A stretch of 64,000 nucleotides of DNA from positions 1-64,000 of the forward strand of contig JANSYQ010000012.1 in the NCBI GenBank assembly GCA_024742305.1, given 5' to 3'. This stretch comes from a bacterium (GTDB taxonomy: Bacteria; Bacteroidota; Bacteroidia; Flavobacteriales_D; Crocinitomicaceae). Shown here in pieces: positions 52,519 to 61,821 of this stretch. The notes beneath the pieces are model-generated. The model was not told the DNA's origin, did no database searches, and saw nothing but the letters and a program-made list of their open reading frames with translations. A program made the translations under genes and the position numbers. Within the stretch, counting starts at the first letter, position 1. Each line of letters begins with the position of its first letter.

Positions 52519-54414
52519 TTGGAAAAAAGTCGCGAGATACTGCAAAAAATATGGGGCTATCCTGCCTTCAGACCGCTACAAGAAGAAATAGTCGATAGCG
52601 TGATCTATGGTCATGATACCTTGGCGATTTTGCCAACTGGTGGCGGTAAGTCGGTCTGTTTTCAGGTTCCCGGCTTGGCACTCGACGGCATTACCTTGGT
52701 AATCTCTCCATTGATCGCTTTGATGCAGGACCAAGTGAGTCAATTGGAAAAACGAGGCATTCGTGCAGCACTCATCTCCAGCGGACTCTCCTACCGTGAA
52801 ATTGATATTGCCTTGGATAACGCACGATTTGGCAATACGAAGTTTCTATACACATCTCCGGAACGCTTAAAATCGGAACTCTTTTTGGAACGTTTCAAAC
52901 GCATGAATGTTGGACTCATTGTGGTGGATGAAGCACACTGTATTTCCGAATGGGGACATGATTTTCGACCTTCGTACCGAGACATCGCTTCTATTCGAGC
53001 ACACCATCCCACTACTCCAATTATTGCCGTGACGGCTTCCGCCACGCAGAAAGTAAAAGAAGACATTGTGGCTAAGCTGGAACTCAAGCAACCAAAGGAG
53101 TTTGTGGGTTCATTGGAGCGCAAGAACCTATTGTATAGTTTGCATGCTGCCGAAAACAAAATGCAGCGCGTTTTGGAACATTGTCAGAAGCATCCCAAGG
53201 AAACGGGTATTGTGTATTGTCAGACGCGGCGAAGCGTAAAGGAGGTCGTCACGCAATTGCGGGCACATAAAATTTCCGCGGGAATTTATCATGGTGGCAT
53301 GTCTTCAGAGGACCGAAGCTACATGTTGCAAGAATGGATGCAGGATCGATTGAAAGTCATGGTGGCCACAAACGCTTTTGGAATGGGGATTGACAAACCA
53401 GATGTACGATATGTTCTACATTACGAGTTGCCCAACAACCTAGAAGCATATTATCAAGAAGCAGGTCGAGCCGGGCGCGATGGTCAGCCCGCAGAGGCAG
53501 TTGGCTACTGGAACGAACGCGATCTATCGCAAATGGAAGAACGCTTGCAGGCGCAATATCCTTCTAGAGAGCGGATTAAAATGATTTACAATGCCATTTG
53601 TAATTATTTGCAGGTCGCCATTGGATCAGGAAAGGACGAAACCTATCCATTTAATTTACCCGCATTCTCCAATACTTTTGATGTTTCTGCAAGCGAAACG
53701 TATTATGCCTTGCGTATTTTGCAGTTGAATGAGACCATTGGATTTACCGAGTCAACTTTCTTTCCGACGCGTTTGAGAATTCTGATCGGAAACAAGGCGC
53801 TGTATACATTTCAGGTGTCGCACGACAGTTTGGCTCCGTTAATTACTTTACTAACGAGAAGTTACCCAGGTGTTTTTGATCGCTTCATCACCTTGCATGA
53901 AGGAAGAGTTGCCAAACGTTTGAATATTACGGAAAAGGAGCTGCAAAAACAGTTGGAACGATTGGAGCAATTTGGCGTCATTGATGTTCAGTTTCAATCG
54001 AACTTGCCCAAGATTACCTTTTTGAAGGAGCGCTTGTCTGACTCTGATTTGTCTTTGAGTCCAACAGTATATCTTCTTCGAAAGGAGCGTGAGGAATCGA
54101 AACTACAGGCCCTTGTTGACTTTGTTCAGTCGGATGAGTGTCGATCCAAGCTCATTTCTCAATACTTCGCTGATGATACCGAGGATGATTCATCCAACAC
54201 CCTAAAGGTTTGTGGCATCTGTGACAACTGTCTGCGTCAAGAGTTTGACTCAAAAACCTTGCATGAGATCATTTTGGCGAAATTGCCGAGTTCCTTCGCT
54301 CTATTGGAACAGGAAATTCCCGCTTCAACCGAGCTATTGAAAAAAGCGATTCGGGCGTTGATGCATGATGAGGCGATATACTACGAAGAAGGAGTTTATT
54401 TCAAAGCAAAATGA
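52519..54414 (+). CDS. recQ: ATP-dependent DNA helicase RecQ (short form)
   Basis: 631 aa from a TTG start at 52519; the family N-terminus EILQKIWGYPAFRPLQEEI begins within 7 residues of it. SF2 helicase motifs: Walker A LPTGGGKSVCF, DEAH in VVDEAHCISEWGHDFR, TASAT, and motif VI YYQEAGRAGRDG. A zinc-binding region with Cys in SDECRSKLI and CGICDNC follows about residue 540. No HRDC domain is seen at the C-terminus, unlike E. coli RecQ. Bacteroidota often carry two RecQ forms, and this would be the shorter one. Confidence 0.93.
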   Translation: MEKSREILQKIWGYPAFRPLQEEIVDSVIYGHDTLAILPTGGGKSVCFQVPGLALDGITLVISPLIALMQDQVSQLEKRGIRAALISSGLSYREIDIALDNARFGNTKFLYTSPERLKSELFLERFKRMNVGLIVVDEAHCISEWGHDFRPSYRDIASIRAHHPTTPIIAVTASATQKVKEDIVAKLELKQPKEFVGSLERKNLLYSLHAAENKMQRVLEHCQKHPKETGIVYCQTRRSVKEVVTQLRAHKISAGIYHGGMSSEDRSYMLQEWMQDRLKVMVATNAFGMGIDKPDVRYVLHYELPNNLEAYYQEAGRAGRDGQPAEAVGYWNERDLSQMEERLQAQYPSRERIKMIYNAICNYLQVAIGSGKDETYPFNLPAFSNTFDVSASETYYALRILQLNETIGFTESTFFPTRLRILIGNKALYTFQVSHDSLAPLITLLTRSYPGVFDRFITLHEGRVAKRLNITEKELQKQLERLEQFGVIDVQFQSNLPKITFLKERLSDSDLSLSPTVYLLRKEREESKLQALVDFVQSDECRSKLISQYFADDTEDDSSNTLKVCGICDNCLRQEFDSKTLHEIILAKLPSSFALLEQEIPASTELLKKAIRALMHDEAIYYEEGVYFKAK

Positions 54415-54626
54415 ATTTCGCTTTGAAAATTATGAATGATGAATAAGGAATGATGAATTGATTTGCTCGAAACTAGCGTTGCGTTTTATTTGATGATCAA
54501 ATTATTCTAGACTGAAAGTATCTCGGGAATTTAGTTTCATTTAGAGCTGTCCAAATAATAAATGAAAACATCAATCTAAGTCGAGAAAGTGAAAATTCGC
54601 TCTCACACTGTTACTCACTCTGCCCT
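54415..54626. other. Intergenic region between recQ and the XRE-S24 gene
   Basis: 212 bp without a supported gene. Around 54431-54460 the A/T-rich run carries several AATGATGAAT-like repeats. Nothing else was seen. Confidence 0.4.
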
Positions 54627-55430
54627 TCACTCTCCTTTAATCATCCCTTTCAAATCATGCACTTCTTTCTGCAATGATTTTATCGACTGCGACAATCCGC
54701 TGTCGTCCATGCGAACCTCCGGGAGCTCTGGTGAAATATAGTTGACAAACTTCCAAATTTCCAGTATGTCGTTGGCATGAACTGTGTAGGGTTCGTAGAA
54801 CGTATTGGTAGAACACAACTGGAAGGACTGCTCTGAGCTCAATAAGTTGTGCAATACCTTGAACACAATTCCTTCATCTTTGGTAACGACAATACACGGC
54901 GTTCCGTTTCGAATAGACATCCAATTCTGAACGAATTCACCAATCACAAAGGACCCTTCTACTACAGGGGGCATGGAATCTCCTTTAATTGGAAATGAAC
55001 GGTACTTTCTATCTTTTGAAAGGAAGGGTAAATGAAATGTCGGCAACACTTTTATGTAATCAGGATCGGCATAACCGGCAGTATAACCGGCACTCGCTTT
55101 CATTGGAACCAGTTCAATCAGCTCTTCATCGTTTGAGTCGACCATGGCTGTTAGAACGCGTAACTTCTGTCCTTTGACATCCGCATGTAAGCCTTGATCC
55201 ACACGCTTCCAATCGCTCTCTTTGAACGTAGAGAGATCTTTACGAACCAAATCATCAATTGTCACTTTGTAATAATCGCTGAGCAAAATCAAACTCTCGA
55301 GGTTAGGTTGCGCAACACCATTCTCATAGCCGGAATAAGAACTTCTCGTTAATTCCAAATCCGCTGCTACCTCTCCTTGAGACTTCTTTAAGCGATTTCG
55401 TAAAAGCTTTAAATTTTTTCCGATTTCCAT
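54627..55430 (-). CDS. XRE-family repressor with S24 (LexA/CI-like) peptidase domain
   Basis: 267 aa. Residues 1-62 are a Cro/CI helix-turn-helix (KKSQGEVAADLELTRSSYSGYENGVAQPN). The C-terminal half is an S24 domain: an Ala-Gly pair at 114-115 (ASAGYTAGY) fits the self-cleavage site, with Ser152 in KGDSMPP and Lys191 in GIVFKVLHN, spaced much like the LexA dyad. It could therefore be relieved by RecA-stimulated self-cleavage after DNA damage. No phage genes are near, so it is more likely a host stress regulator. A palindrome sits just upstream of its promoter. Confidence 0.88.
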   Translation of the reverse strand: MEIGKNLKLLRNRLKKSQGEVAADLELTRSSYSGYENGVAQPNLESLILLSDYYKVTIDDLVRKDLSTFKESDWKRVDQGLHADVKGQKLRVLTAMVDSNDEELIELVPMKASAGYTAGYADPDYIKVLPTFHLPFLSKDRKYRSFPIKGDSMPPVVEGSFVIGEFVQNWMSIRNGTPCIVVTKDEGIVFKVLHNLLSSEQSFQLCSTNTFYEPYTVHANDILEIWKFVNYISPELPEVRMDDSGLSQSIKSLQKEVHDLKGMIKGE

Positions 55431-55453
55431 ACCAAGTTGTTCCTTTAACTGGT

Positions 55454-55484
55454 CGAAAATAGTAACTTCTTAGAAATTAAACAA
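55454..55484 (-). promoter_or_regulatory. Promoter of the XRE-S24 gene
   Basis: On the minus strand TTG (55484-55482), a 20-bp spacer and TATTTTCG (55461-55454) match the Bacteroidota consensus with one mismatch. Confidence 0.5.
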
Positions 55485-55485
55485 G

Positions 55486-55508
55486 TAATGATCAATATTT
55501 AATCATTA
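55486..55508. promoter_or_regulatory. Candidate operator palindrome of the XRE-S24 repressor
   Basis: TAATGAT and ATCATTA form a perfect 7-bp inverted repeat with a 9-bp centre. It is two bases upstream of the predicted -33 element, where a dimeric CI-like repressor or activator could bind. Confidence 0.5.
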
Positions 55509-55509
55509 T

Positions 55510-56376
55510 TTATTCCTTTGTTTCAATCGGTGTTCCAAGGAAATTAGCGTAAACACAAGAGAATTTGGCTCCGAGAAACAAGATTTGAGAGGAGTAGTAC
55601 ACCCACACTAAAATGATAAGTAATGTTCCCGCTACTCCGCCTTCTGCCGCGAAAAAATAGTTTGCGAGATAAAACTTGATCAATAACTGTCCGAGATAGA
55701 GAAAAATACCCGTTATAATTCCTCCGGTAATAGCCACTTTCCAACGAACAAAACCATCATGTAGGTACTTAAAAATGAACGTAAACACGAAGAAATTCAG
55801 AATAATGGGCAGGATGTGGTGCGCGAAATTCGAAAACAACCAACTTACGAAAGCGTTATCAGCGAAGTATCTTTCTTCCAAGCTTAAGACAAGAGTTTCC
55901 AAAAAGTAAATTGCAATGACCACACTCGTCATAACACCGATTACCACCATGGAAACTAGGCGAAAAATAATGTTTCGGACGATTTTCTTTCTACGACCTA
56001 ATTTCAGTCTGTCTAAATCGTAGAATTCGTTAATACTTCTTTTTAATGAATTCAAAATGGCTGTTGACGATAACATTAATGCAATGGCCCCCATTGTTTT
56101 CAAGGCAAAGCTGCCCGATAAATCAACTTGTCCTAAAAAGTCGATAATCCCCCCTACCTCATTTACACCTACGTTTTCATGCAAAAGTTCGCGAATGATA
56201 TCTTGCATGGTGTCCTGTCCCACAAAGCTTCCGAAAATGGTCACACTCAGGTACAGAATTGGAATTAACGCCATTAATGCGTAGTAAGAAAGCGCCGCTC
56301 CATGATGCAAAGGGTGCTCACGGGTGAATTCCAACACCGTGGTTTTTAGTAAACGTCCTAAATCGCGAAAGGTCAT
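55510..56376 (-). CDS. YihY/BrkB family membrane protein
   Basis: 288 aa with about six membrane helices. YihY/virulence factor BrkB family: HPLHHGAALSYYALMALIPILYLSV at the N-terminus and LLIILVWVYYSSQILFLGAKFSCVYA at the C-terminus are diagnostic. The family was once called RNase BN in error and its transport role is unsettled. Its start overlaps the ABC ATPase stop (ATGA), so translation is likely coupled. Confidence 0.92.
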   Translation of the reverse strand: MTFRDLGRLLKTTVLEFTREHPLHHGAALSYYALMALIPILYLSVTIFGSFVGQDTMQDIIRELLHENVGVNEVGGIIDFLGQVDLSGSFALKTMGAIALMLSSTAILNSLKRSINEFYDLDRLKLGRRKKIVRNIIFRLVSMVVIGVMTSVVIAIYFLETLVLSLEERYFADNAFVSWLFSNFAHHILPIILNFFVFTFIFKYLHDGFVRWKVAITGGIITGIFLYLGQLLIKFYLANYFFAAEGGVAGTLLIILVWVYYSSQILFLGAKFSCVYANFLGTPIETKE

Positions 56377-57293
56377 GCGTGCTTTTGAATTCGAATGGCC
56401 GTTACACCTTCCATTGATTCTCGAGAGGACAGTACAATCCGTGTGTTTGTTTCAGTTAAAAAGTAATTAAACACAACGATCCCCGTATCAAATCCAGAAT
56501 CGAATTTTACGGAAATATTTGGGTTCTCTAACGTGTACTCTGTTGGACGGAATAGCACTTCTTCGCCATCAATCATCAATTTATTGACAATTCCCATGAG
56601 AACAGCCTGGCGTTCATTCTCCGGATGGTAGTACATATCATTCGCTGAAGCAATTCGTTGAATGGAACCATCTGATAGGTGTACTACATCATCCACGAAC
56701 CCCATCATTTCTGCACCGTCGTGAGAAACAAGTAAAATCGTAGTATTGCGCACATTGTTCAATGATTTTAAATGTGCCATCAACTTCATACGAAGGCGTT
56801 GATCAAGGTGTACGAAAGGCTCGTCTAACAATAAATAACGTGGCTCACAGGCCAATGCACGGGCAATAGAAACGCGTTGTTGCTCTCCTCCTGAAATAGA
56901 GCGCACTTGTCTGTCACGAATATCGTTCAATTCCAAAAGCTCCAGCATTTCTTCCACCATTGCAGACTGATGCTCTTTTGGTAAATGCAGTACTTTCTCT
57001 TTAATATTTTCGGCAACGGTGTGAAAAGTTTCTAATTCAAAATCTTGATTGACCAACTGAATTTCTTCGTAACCAGGCACCAATTTTTCCGATGGACCAA
57101 TGAGTTTTTTTCCGTCCAGCGATACTTTTCCTTCAACAATATCAAGAAATCCAGCAATCGCCTTCAAAAAGGAGGTCTTTCCGGCACCACTATCGCCAAT
57201 CACCCCCATCAATTTACCTTGTGGAAGTTCAAGCGATACGTTTCGGAATACCCATTCCTCTCGTAATACACCTATGTTTTCTATTCGTATCAT
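56373..57293 (-). CDS. ABC transporter ATP-binding protein, stand-alone
   Basis: 306 aa. Nucleotide-binding domain with Walker A GDSGAGKT (33-40), the signature SISGGEQQRVSIARA near 132, and Walker B YLLLDEPF near 157, followed by His near 190 (LVSHDGAE). The C-terminal ~80 residues form a small beta domain like the regulatory tail of PotA/ModC-type importers. No permease or solute-binding gene is adjacent, so its partner is unknown. It overlaps the hypothetical gene before it and the BrkB gene after it by 4 bp each. Confidence 0.92.
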   Translation of the reverse strand: MIRIENIGVLREEWVFRNVSLELPQGKLMGVIGDSGAGKTSFLKAIAGFLDIVEGKVSLDGKKLIGPSEKLVPGYEEIQLVNQDFELETFHTVAENIKEKVLHLPKEHQSAMVEEMLELLELNDIRDRQVRSISGGEQQRVSIARALACEPRYLLLDEPFVHLDQRLRMKLMAHLKSLNNVRNTTILLVSHDGAEMMGFVDDVVHLSDGSIQRIASANDMYYHPENERQAVLMGIVNKLMIDGEEVLFRPTEYTLENPNISVKFDSGFDTGIVVFNYFLTETNTRIVLSSRESMEGVTAIRIQKHA

Positions 57294-57721
57294 TCTTGTG
57301 AAATCAATTTCTTTGGGAAGTAACGAGATGCAATGTAGATTCCAGTTACCGGATTTGCCAAAGGCTCCTCCCCTTTCATGTATGCTTCCAAAACAATTTC
57401 TTCTTCACCTTCTTGAATAGAGTACGAATCCAGCAATACTTCGGAACATCCAACAACTGCCACTGGCGTATCCATGTCCATTAAATAAAAGAGTCGCATA
57501 TCCGCAATTTCTTCCGTAAACGGTGTTTCGCCGCTTTTTCCTTGCAGTGGATACGTAGAATAATCGCGTGCGTCTACTTTCGTCACCTTCGTTTTAATCG
57601 CGAATTCGTCCTCCCAAAGGTACTTACGGTTCATCTCTGAAGGCTCGCCGTTGTTCTGTTCATCCGCATACTCTTGTGAGTAATGATCATTGAGTAGATA
57701 AAAATGAATTCGGCAAGTCAT
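57290..57721 (-). CDS. Hypothetical cytosolic protein coupled to the ABC ATPase
   Basis: 143 aa, no signal peptide or membrane helix. It is acidic with an aromatic-rich N-terminus (MTCRIHFYLLNDHYSQEYADEQNNGEP) and beta-like strands later (MRLFYLMDMDTPVAVVGCSEVLLDSY). I recognise no family. Its stop overlaps the ABC ATPase start (ATGA), and it heads the three-gene set, which suggests a joint role. Confidence 0.75.
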   Translation of the reverse strand: MTCRIHFYLLNDHYSQEYADEQNNGEPSEMNRKYLWEDEFAIKTKVTKVDARDYSTYPLQGKSGETPFTEEIADMRLFYLMDMDTPVAVVGCSEVLLDSYSIQEGEEEIVLEAYMKGEEPLANPVTGIYIASRYFPKKLISQE

Positions 57722-57788
57722 GCTTTTAGATTTAGTGCAAAAATATCAACTTTCTTAGGAATCGTAAGTTCTGTTTCATCGGAGCGAC

Positions 57789-57796
57789 TATTTTTG
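57789..57796 (+). promoter_or_regulatory. -7 element of the RlmI-like gene
   Basis: TATTTTTG matches TAnnTTTG and lies 11 bases before the ATG at 57808. Confidence 0.5.
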
Positions 57797-57807
57797 CTCT
57801 TCGCATT

Positions 57808-58980
57808 ATGAAAAGAACGGTTACTATACATCCCAAAAAATTGCATTCCATCGAGCGCAAGCATCCTTGGATATTTTCGGGTGCCATCACTTCGAAAACA
57901 GAAACTTTTGAGGATGGAGACTTAGTTGCCGTTACCGATTCCAAAGGAACAGTTTTGGCGCGTGGTCATTTTCAACATGCTACTATAGCAGTTCGCATTC
58001 TCAATTTTGGCGATGAACCCATTGATCACGTTTTCTTTAAGAATCGTATTTCGAATGCGGTGCAATCAAGAAGAAACAGCGGGCTTTTTCGTGAAGACAA
58101 TTCTATTTGCCGTATTATTCACGGTGAGGGAGATGGATTGCCTGGACTCATTGTAGATTATTATGCTGGGGTAGCTGTTGTTCAATGTCACAGTATTGGT
58201 ATGTATCGTGAATTGGATAAAATTGTTCCTGCTTTGGTACATGCATTGAACGATGATTTGATTGCTGTATATTCTAAATCGAGTGAAACCCTACCGGAGC
58301 GCTCTGATGTAGAGGACGGTTACCTTCAAGGAGATTGCGAAGTTCCTCATGTCGCCTTGGAGAATGGTGTAAAGTTCAATATTGATTGGATTACGGGACA
58401 GAAAACGGGCTTTTTCATCGATCAGCGTGAGAACCGAATGTTATTGGCGAAGTATGCCCAAGGCAAAAAAGTGCTCAATACTTTCTGTTACTCCGGCGGT
58501 TTTAGTCTTTTGGCGCTGCAAAACGGTGCTTCTTTAGTGCATTCATTGGATAGTTCGAAAAAGGCAATCGAATTGACAGATGCCAACATTGAGTTAAACG
58601 GATTCACGAAGCAGCATACATCGATTGTGGCAGATGCAATGCATTACATGAAGGAACTTCCGGAAGATTACGACATCATTGTTTTGGATCCACCGGCATT
58701 TGCCAAGCACCGAAATAAGCGACACAAAGCGGTTCAAGGTTATAAGCGATTGAACGCGCACACTATTCGTCAAATTAAACCTGGAGGAATCATATTTACT
58801 TTTTCCTGTTCTCAGGTGGTAGACAAGCAGCTTTTTACCAATACTGTAATTGCCGCAGCTATTGAAACAGGAAGAAACGTCCGCATCTTGGAGCAATTGC
58901 ACCAGCCTATGGATCATCCCATAAGTGCCTTTCATCCTGAAGGAGAATATCTGAAAGGACTCGTTATTCAGGTGGACTAA
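57808..58980 (+). CDS. Class I SAM-dependent rRNA methyltransferase (RlmI-like)
   Basis: 390 aa. A PUA domain at the N-terminus (about 1-75, HPKKLHSIERKHPWIFSGAI) is followed by an insert and a Rossmann-type methyltransferase from about 190. The SAM site is KKVLNTFCYSGGFSLLAL. Motif IV is VLDPPAFAK and motif VI is FTFSCSQVV with the catalytic Cys. This layout matches RlmI, which makes m5C1962 in 23S rRNA. The stop overlaps the MATE gene start as TAATG. Confidence 0.9.
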   Translation: MKRTVTIHPKKLHSIERKHPWIFSGAITSKTETFEDGDLVAVTDSKGTVLARGHFQHATIAVRILNFGDEPIDHVFFKNRISNAVQSRRNSGLFREDNSICRIIHGEGDGLPGLIVDYYAGVAVVQCHSIGMYRELDKIVPALVHALNDDLIAVYSKSSETLPERSDVEDGYLQGDCEVPHVALENGVKFNIDWITGQKTGFFIDQRENRMLLAKYAQGKKVLNTFCYSGGFSLLALQNGASLVHSLDSSKKAIELTDANIELNGFTKQHTSIVADAMHYMKELPEDYDIIVLDPPAFAKHRNKRHKAVQGYKRLNAHTIRQIKPGGIIFTFSCSQVVDKQLFTNTVIAAAIETGRNVRILEQLHQPMDHPISAFHPEGEYLKGLVIQVD

Positions 58981-60308
58981 TGCTTGATTTACGTTACAGT
59001 ACCATTTTATCCGTTGCCATTCCGTTAATGGCTTCGTCGTTCATACAATCTATTGTTATGATTACCGACTCGTCATTCTTGAGTCGTTACAGCACGGTAG
59101 CATTTGATGCCGCGGGAAATGGAGGAATGATCTTCGTAACGCTCTTTGTGGCACTCATGGGAATTAGCGATGGCTCTCAAATTTTGATGGCACGACGCAT
59201 TGGAGAGAAAAAAGAACATCTCTTAGCACAAATCTTCGGCACCACACTTCTTATAAATGTGGCTATTGCTGCCATACTACTTGTAGGAATTCAATTCTTT
59301 CTTCCCGAATTGATTCGCAGCTTTACCTATCACGAGAACATTGCCGAGGCAGAAATAGTTTTCGTTCGGATTCGAAGTTTTGGTTTGCTCTTCAGCATGA
59401 TCACCCTTGCCATTAACGCCTACTTCATGGCCATGGGAAAAACCTATATGATTTTAATCAGTGCCGCAGTAATTGCATTAACCAACATCTTTTTGGACTA
59501 CGGTCTTATTTTTGGAAATGTAGGCATGCCTGCTATGGGAATTGCCGGGGCTGCCTACGCTTCTATGCTAGCTGATGGAGCGGGAATGATTTTCCTGATT
59601 ATAGCGCTCATTGTAAGTGAAGATAGAAAACGCCATCAACTCTTTAAAAGCATTCGCTACAATTCGGCATCGTTCAAGTCACTATTAAAAGTTGGTTCTC
59701 CCATCACGCTGCAGCTACTCGTAGCACTCATCACTTGGACCGTATTCTTTATTTGGATTGAACAAAAAGGCGAATACGAATTAACCGTCTCACAAACCAT
59801 TCGGACCTTGTACTTCTTGGCCTTTGTCCCAATTTGGGGGTTCTCCTCTACCACGAAGACGTACATAAGTCAATATTTAGGAAACAAATCCTACGATTCC
59901 ATTAGGACCATTCACCGAAGGATTCAATTCCTCACAATCGTATTCCTCTTTGGTCTATTTCATGGGGCGCTATTTTACCCCGATTTTTTAGTGAGCATGA
60001 TCAATCCCAATGAAGTATATATAGAAGGTACGGCAAATCTCCTCCGCTTCATTTCAGGCTCTATATTATTGTACGGAATCTCTTCAGTGTACTTCCAGAC
60101 GATTGCCGGAAGCGGTAATACTCGCGTGACCTTTTATATAGAAACGATTTCTGTGGGTGTGTACGTCTTGGCGGCTTACTTCTTTATAAAGGTGTTGAAT
60201 TGGAATATCTATTGGATTTGGACCGTGGAATATATCTACTTCATATTACTCGGATTATTGAGTGTTGGTTATCTTCGCTTCTTCGATTGGAAAACTAAAA
60301 GCATTTAA
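58980..60308 (+). CDS. MATE family efflux transporter
   Basis: 442 aa, about 12 membrane helices in two homologous halves. MATE-type cation/drug antiporter with FIQSIVMITDSSFLSRYSTVAFDAAG near the N-terminus and GSGNTRVTFYIETISVGVYVLAAYF in the second half. Substrate unknown. It starts at the RlmI-like stop, and fmt follows two bases after its own stop, so the three probably form one transcript. Confidence 0.9.
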   Translation: MLDLRYSTILSVAIPLMASSFIQSIVMITDSSFLSRYSTVAFDAAGNGGMIFVTLFVALMGISDGSQILMARRIGEKKEHLLAQIFGTTLLINVAIAAILLVGIQFFLPELIRSFTYHENIAEAEIVFVRIRSFGLLFSMITLAINAYFMAMGKTYMILISAAVIALTNIFLDYGLIFGNVGMPAMGIAGAAYASMLADGAGMIFLIIALIVSEDRKRHQLFKSIRYNSASFKSLLKVGSPITLQLLVALITWTVFFIWIEQKGEYELTVSQTIRTLYFLAFVPIWGFSSTTKTYISQYLGNKSYDSIRTIHRRIQFLTIVFLFGLFHGALFYPDFLVSMINPNEVYIEGTANLLRFISGSILLYGISSVYFQTIAGSGNTRVTFYIETISVGVYVLAAYFFIKVLNWNIYWIWTVEYIYFILLGLLSVGYLRFFDWKTKSI

Positions 60309-60310
60309 AG

Positions 60311-61270
60311 ATGAGTGATCTTCGCGTCGTATTTATGGGAACCCCTGAGTTCGCCGTTACTATTCTCGATAAATTGGTTCAAGAAAACATGGATATTGCT
60401 GGAGTGGTTACAGCTCCGGACAAACCATCGGGGCGCGGAAGAAAAATCAACCAAAGCGCTGTGAAAGAATATGCAGTAGCCAATGACTTGCACGTTCTCC
60501 AACCCACCAACTTGAAAGACCCTGAGTTTATTGATGAACTGCAGCAGCTCCAAGCCGATGTTTTTGTGGTCGTGGCATTTCGAATGCTGCCGGAAGTTGT
60601 TTGGGGAATGCCACCAAAAGGAACGATCAACCTTCACGCCTCCTTGTTACCTAATTACAGAGGTGCCGCACCTATCAACTGGGCCATAATTAATGGTGAA
60701 ACAAAAACGGGCGTAACCACTTTCTTCATTGAGAAGGAAATTGATACGGGGAAAATCATTGAACAAGCCGAGGTAACTATTGGTCCTAATGAAACCGTTG
60801 GAGAACTCTACGAGCGCTTGATGAACCTCGGAGCGGATGTGATGCACCACACACTTCTTAACTTGGATGAAGGTATGGCAAATGCACAATCACAAGGCGC
60901 ATTGATGCAAGCACACTTCCGTCCGGCTCCAAAAATCTTCAAGCAAGATTGCCAAATAGATTTCAATCAACCCGTGCAGTACGTACATAACTTCTGCCGT
61001 GGACTATCTCCGTACCCAGCTGCTTGGTGTCAACTTACGGATGAATCAAAGGAGGAAACGAAAACCTACAAAATCTTTGGAACAAAAATCTCCGAGCAAT
61101 CCGTTAGCTCTAACAATAGAATTGAACAAAGCACCGAGGGCCTTTTATTTCCATGTGAAGATTTCTATCTAATCGTAACAGAAATTCAACCCGAAGGAAA
61201 ACGACGAATGAAGTTCAATGAGTTTTTGGCGGGAAATTCTGTGGAAAACCTCACTATATCTAAGGTGTAA
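60311..61270 (+). CDS. fmt: Methionyl-tRNA formyltransferase
   Basis: 319 aa. It formylates initiator Met-tRNA using 10-formyl-tetrahydrofolate. GTPEFAVTILDKL at the N-terminus and the active-site block NLHASLLPNYRGAAPINWAI (Asn/His/Asp dyad region) are clear; DTGKIIEQ holds the catalytic Asp. The C-terminal OB-like tRNA domain spans about 210-315. It starts two bases after the MATE gene stop. Confidence 0.96.
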   Translation: MSDLRVVFMGTPEFAVTILDKLVQENMDIAGVVTAPDKPSGRGRKINQSAVKEYAVANDLHVLQPTNLKDPEFIDELQQLQADVFVVVAFRMLPEVVWGMPPKGTINLHASLLPNYRGAAPINWAIINGETKTGVTTFFIEKEIDTGKIIEQAEVTIGPNETVGELYERLMNLGADVMHHTLLNLDEGMANAQSQGALMQAHFRPAPKIFKQDCQIDFNQPVQYVHNFCRGLSPYPAAWCQLTDESKEETKTYKIFGTKISEQSVSSNNRIEQSTEGLLFPCEDFYLIVTEIQPEGKRRMKFNEFLAGNSVENLTISKV

Positions 61271-61364
61271 CTACTTAACCGATTCAACGACAATTTTTAG
61301 TTATTCGTCGAAAACCCCTTTATAAATGGCGTTTTCAGGGTGTTTTATTAACAAATCGACGTAC

Positions 61365-61373
61365 TTATCCACA
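61365..61373 (+). promoter_or_regulatory. Perfect DnaA-box match upstream of the HU gene
   Basis: TTATCCACA lies between fmt and the HU gene, close to TTATTAACAA at 61345-61354. A single box of this length may be chance; a second perfect match is on the minus strand at 43044-43052. Confidence 0.3.
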
Positions 61374-61400
61374 AAATACGCCTTTTTTGCCCGCTATTCC

Positions 61401-61430
61401 TTGCGTGGCAAGGATATTAAGATATATTTG
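61401..61430 (+). promoter_or_regulatory. Consensus promoter of the HU gene
   Basis: TTG at 61401-61403, a 19-bp spacer and TATATTTG at 61423-61430 match both Bacteroidota promoter elements, the best example in the window. Confidence 0.75.
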
Positions 61431-61468
61431 TCTTCAACAATTTTTTAACAAACTAAAAAACCAAAACT

Positions 61469-61741
61469 ATGAACAAAGCAGAATTGATCGATGCAATGGC
61501 TGAGTCAGCTGGATTGTCTAAAGCAGATGCTAAAAGAGCATTGGACGCATTTGTAGGAGCAACTGCAGACGCATTGAAAAAAGGAGATCGTATTTCTTTG
61601 GTAGGATTCGGATCTTTCTCAGTGTCTGAGCGTGCGGCGCGTACAGGACGTAACCCACAGACTGGTAAAGAGATTCAAATCGCTGCGAAAAACGTTGTTC
61701 GTTTCAAAGCAGGTTCAGAGCTTTCTGAGAAAGTAAACTAA
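61469..61741 (+). CDS. HU family DNA-binding protein
   Basis: 90 aa nucleoid protein, a homodimer that bends [31 protein letters not shown] is the helical body, and [24 protein letters not shown] is the signature arm with the DNA-intercalating Pro. It has a full consensus promoter and a strong terminator, so it is a highly expressed single-gene transcript. Confidence 0.97.
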   Translation: MNKAELIDAMAESAGLSKADAKRALDAFVGATADALKKGDRISLVGFGSFSVSERAARTGRNPQTGKEIQIAAKNVVRFKAGSELSEKVN

Positions 61742-61761
61742 TCTGAACTTTAAGATTATCG

Positions 61762-61795
61762 AAAGGGAGCACTTCATTGTGGCTCCCTTTTTTTG
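61762..61795 (+). terminator. Terminator of the HU gene
   Basis: AAAGGGAGC pairs with GCTCCCTTT, followed by T7. Confidence 0.85.
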
Positions 61796-61821
61796 ATTCT
61801 ACCAATCCCATAAATGGTAAT

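Noticed and set aside
54627-55430. Prophage repressor, implying a prophage remnant
   Set aside because: No integrase, structural or lysis genes and no att-like duplication are present around it.
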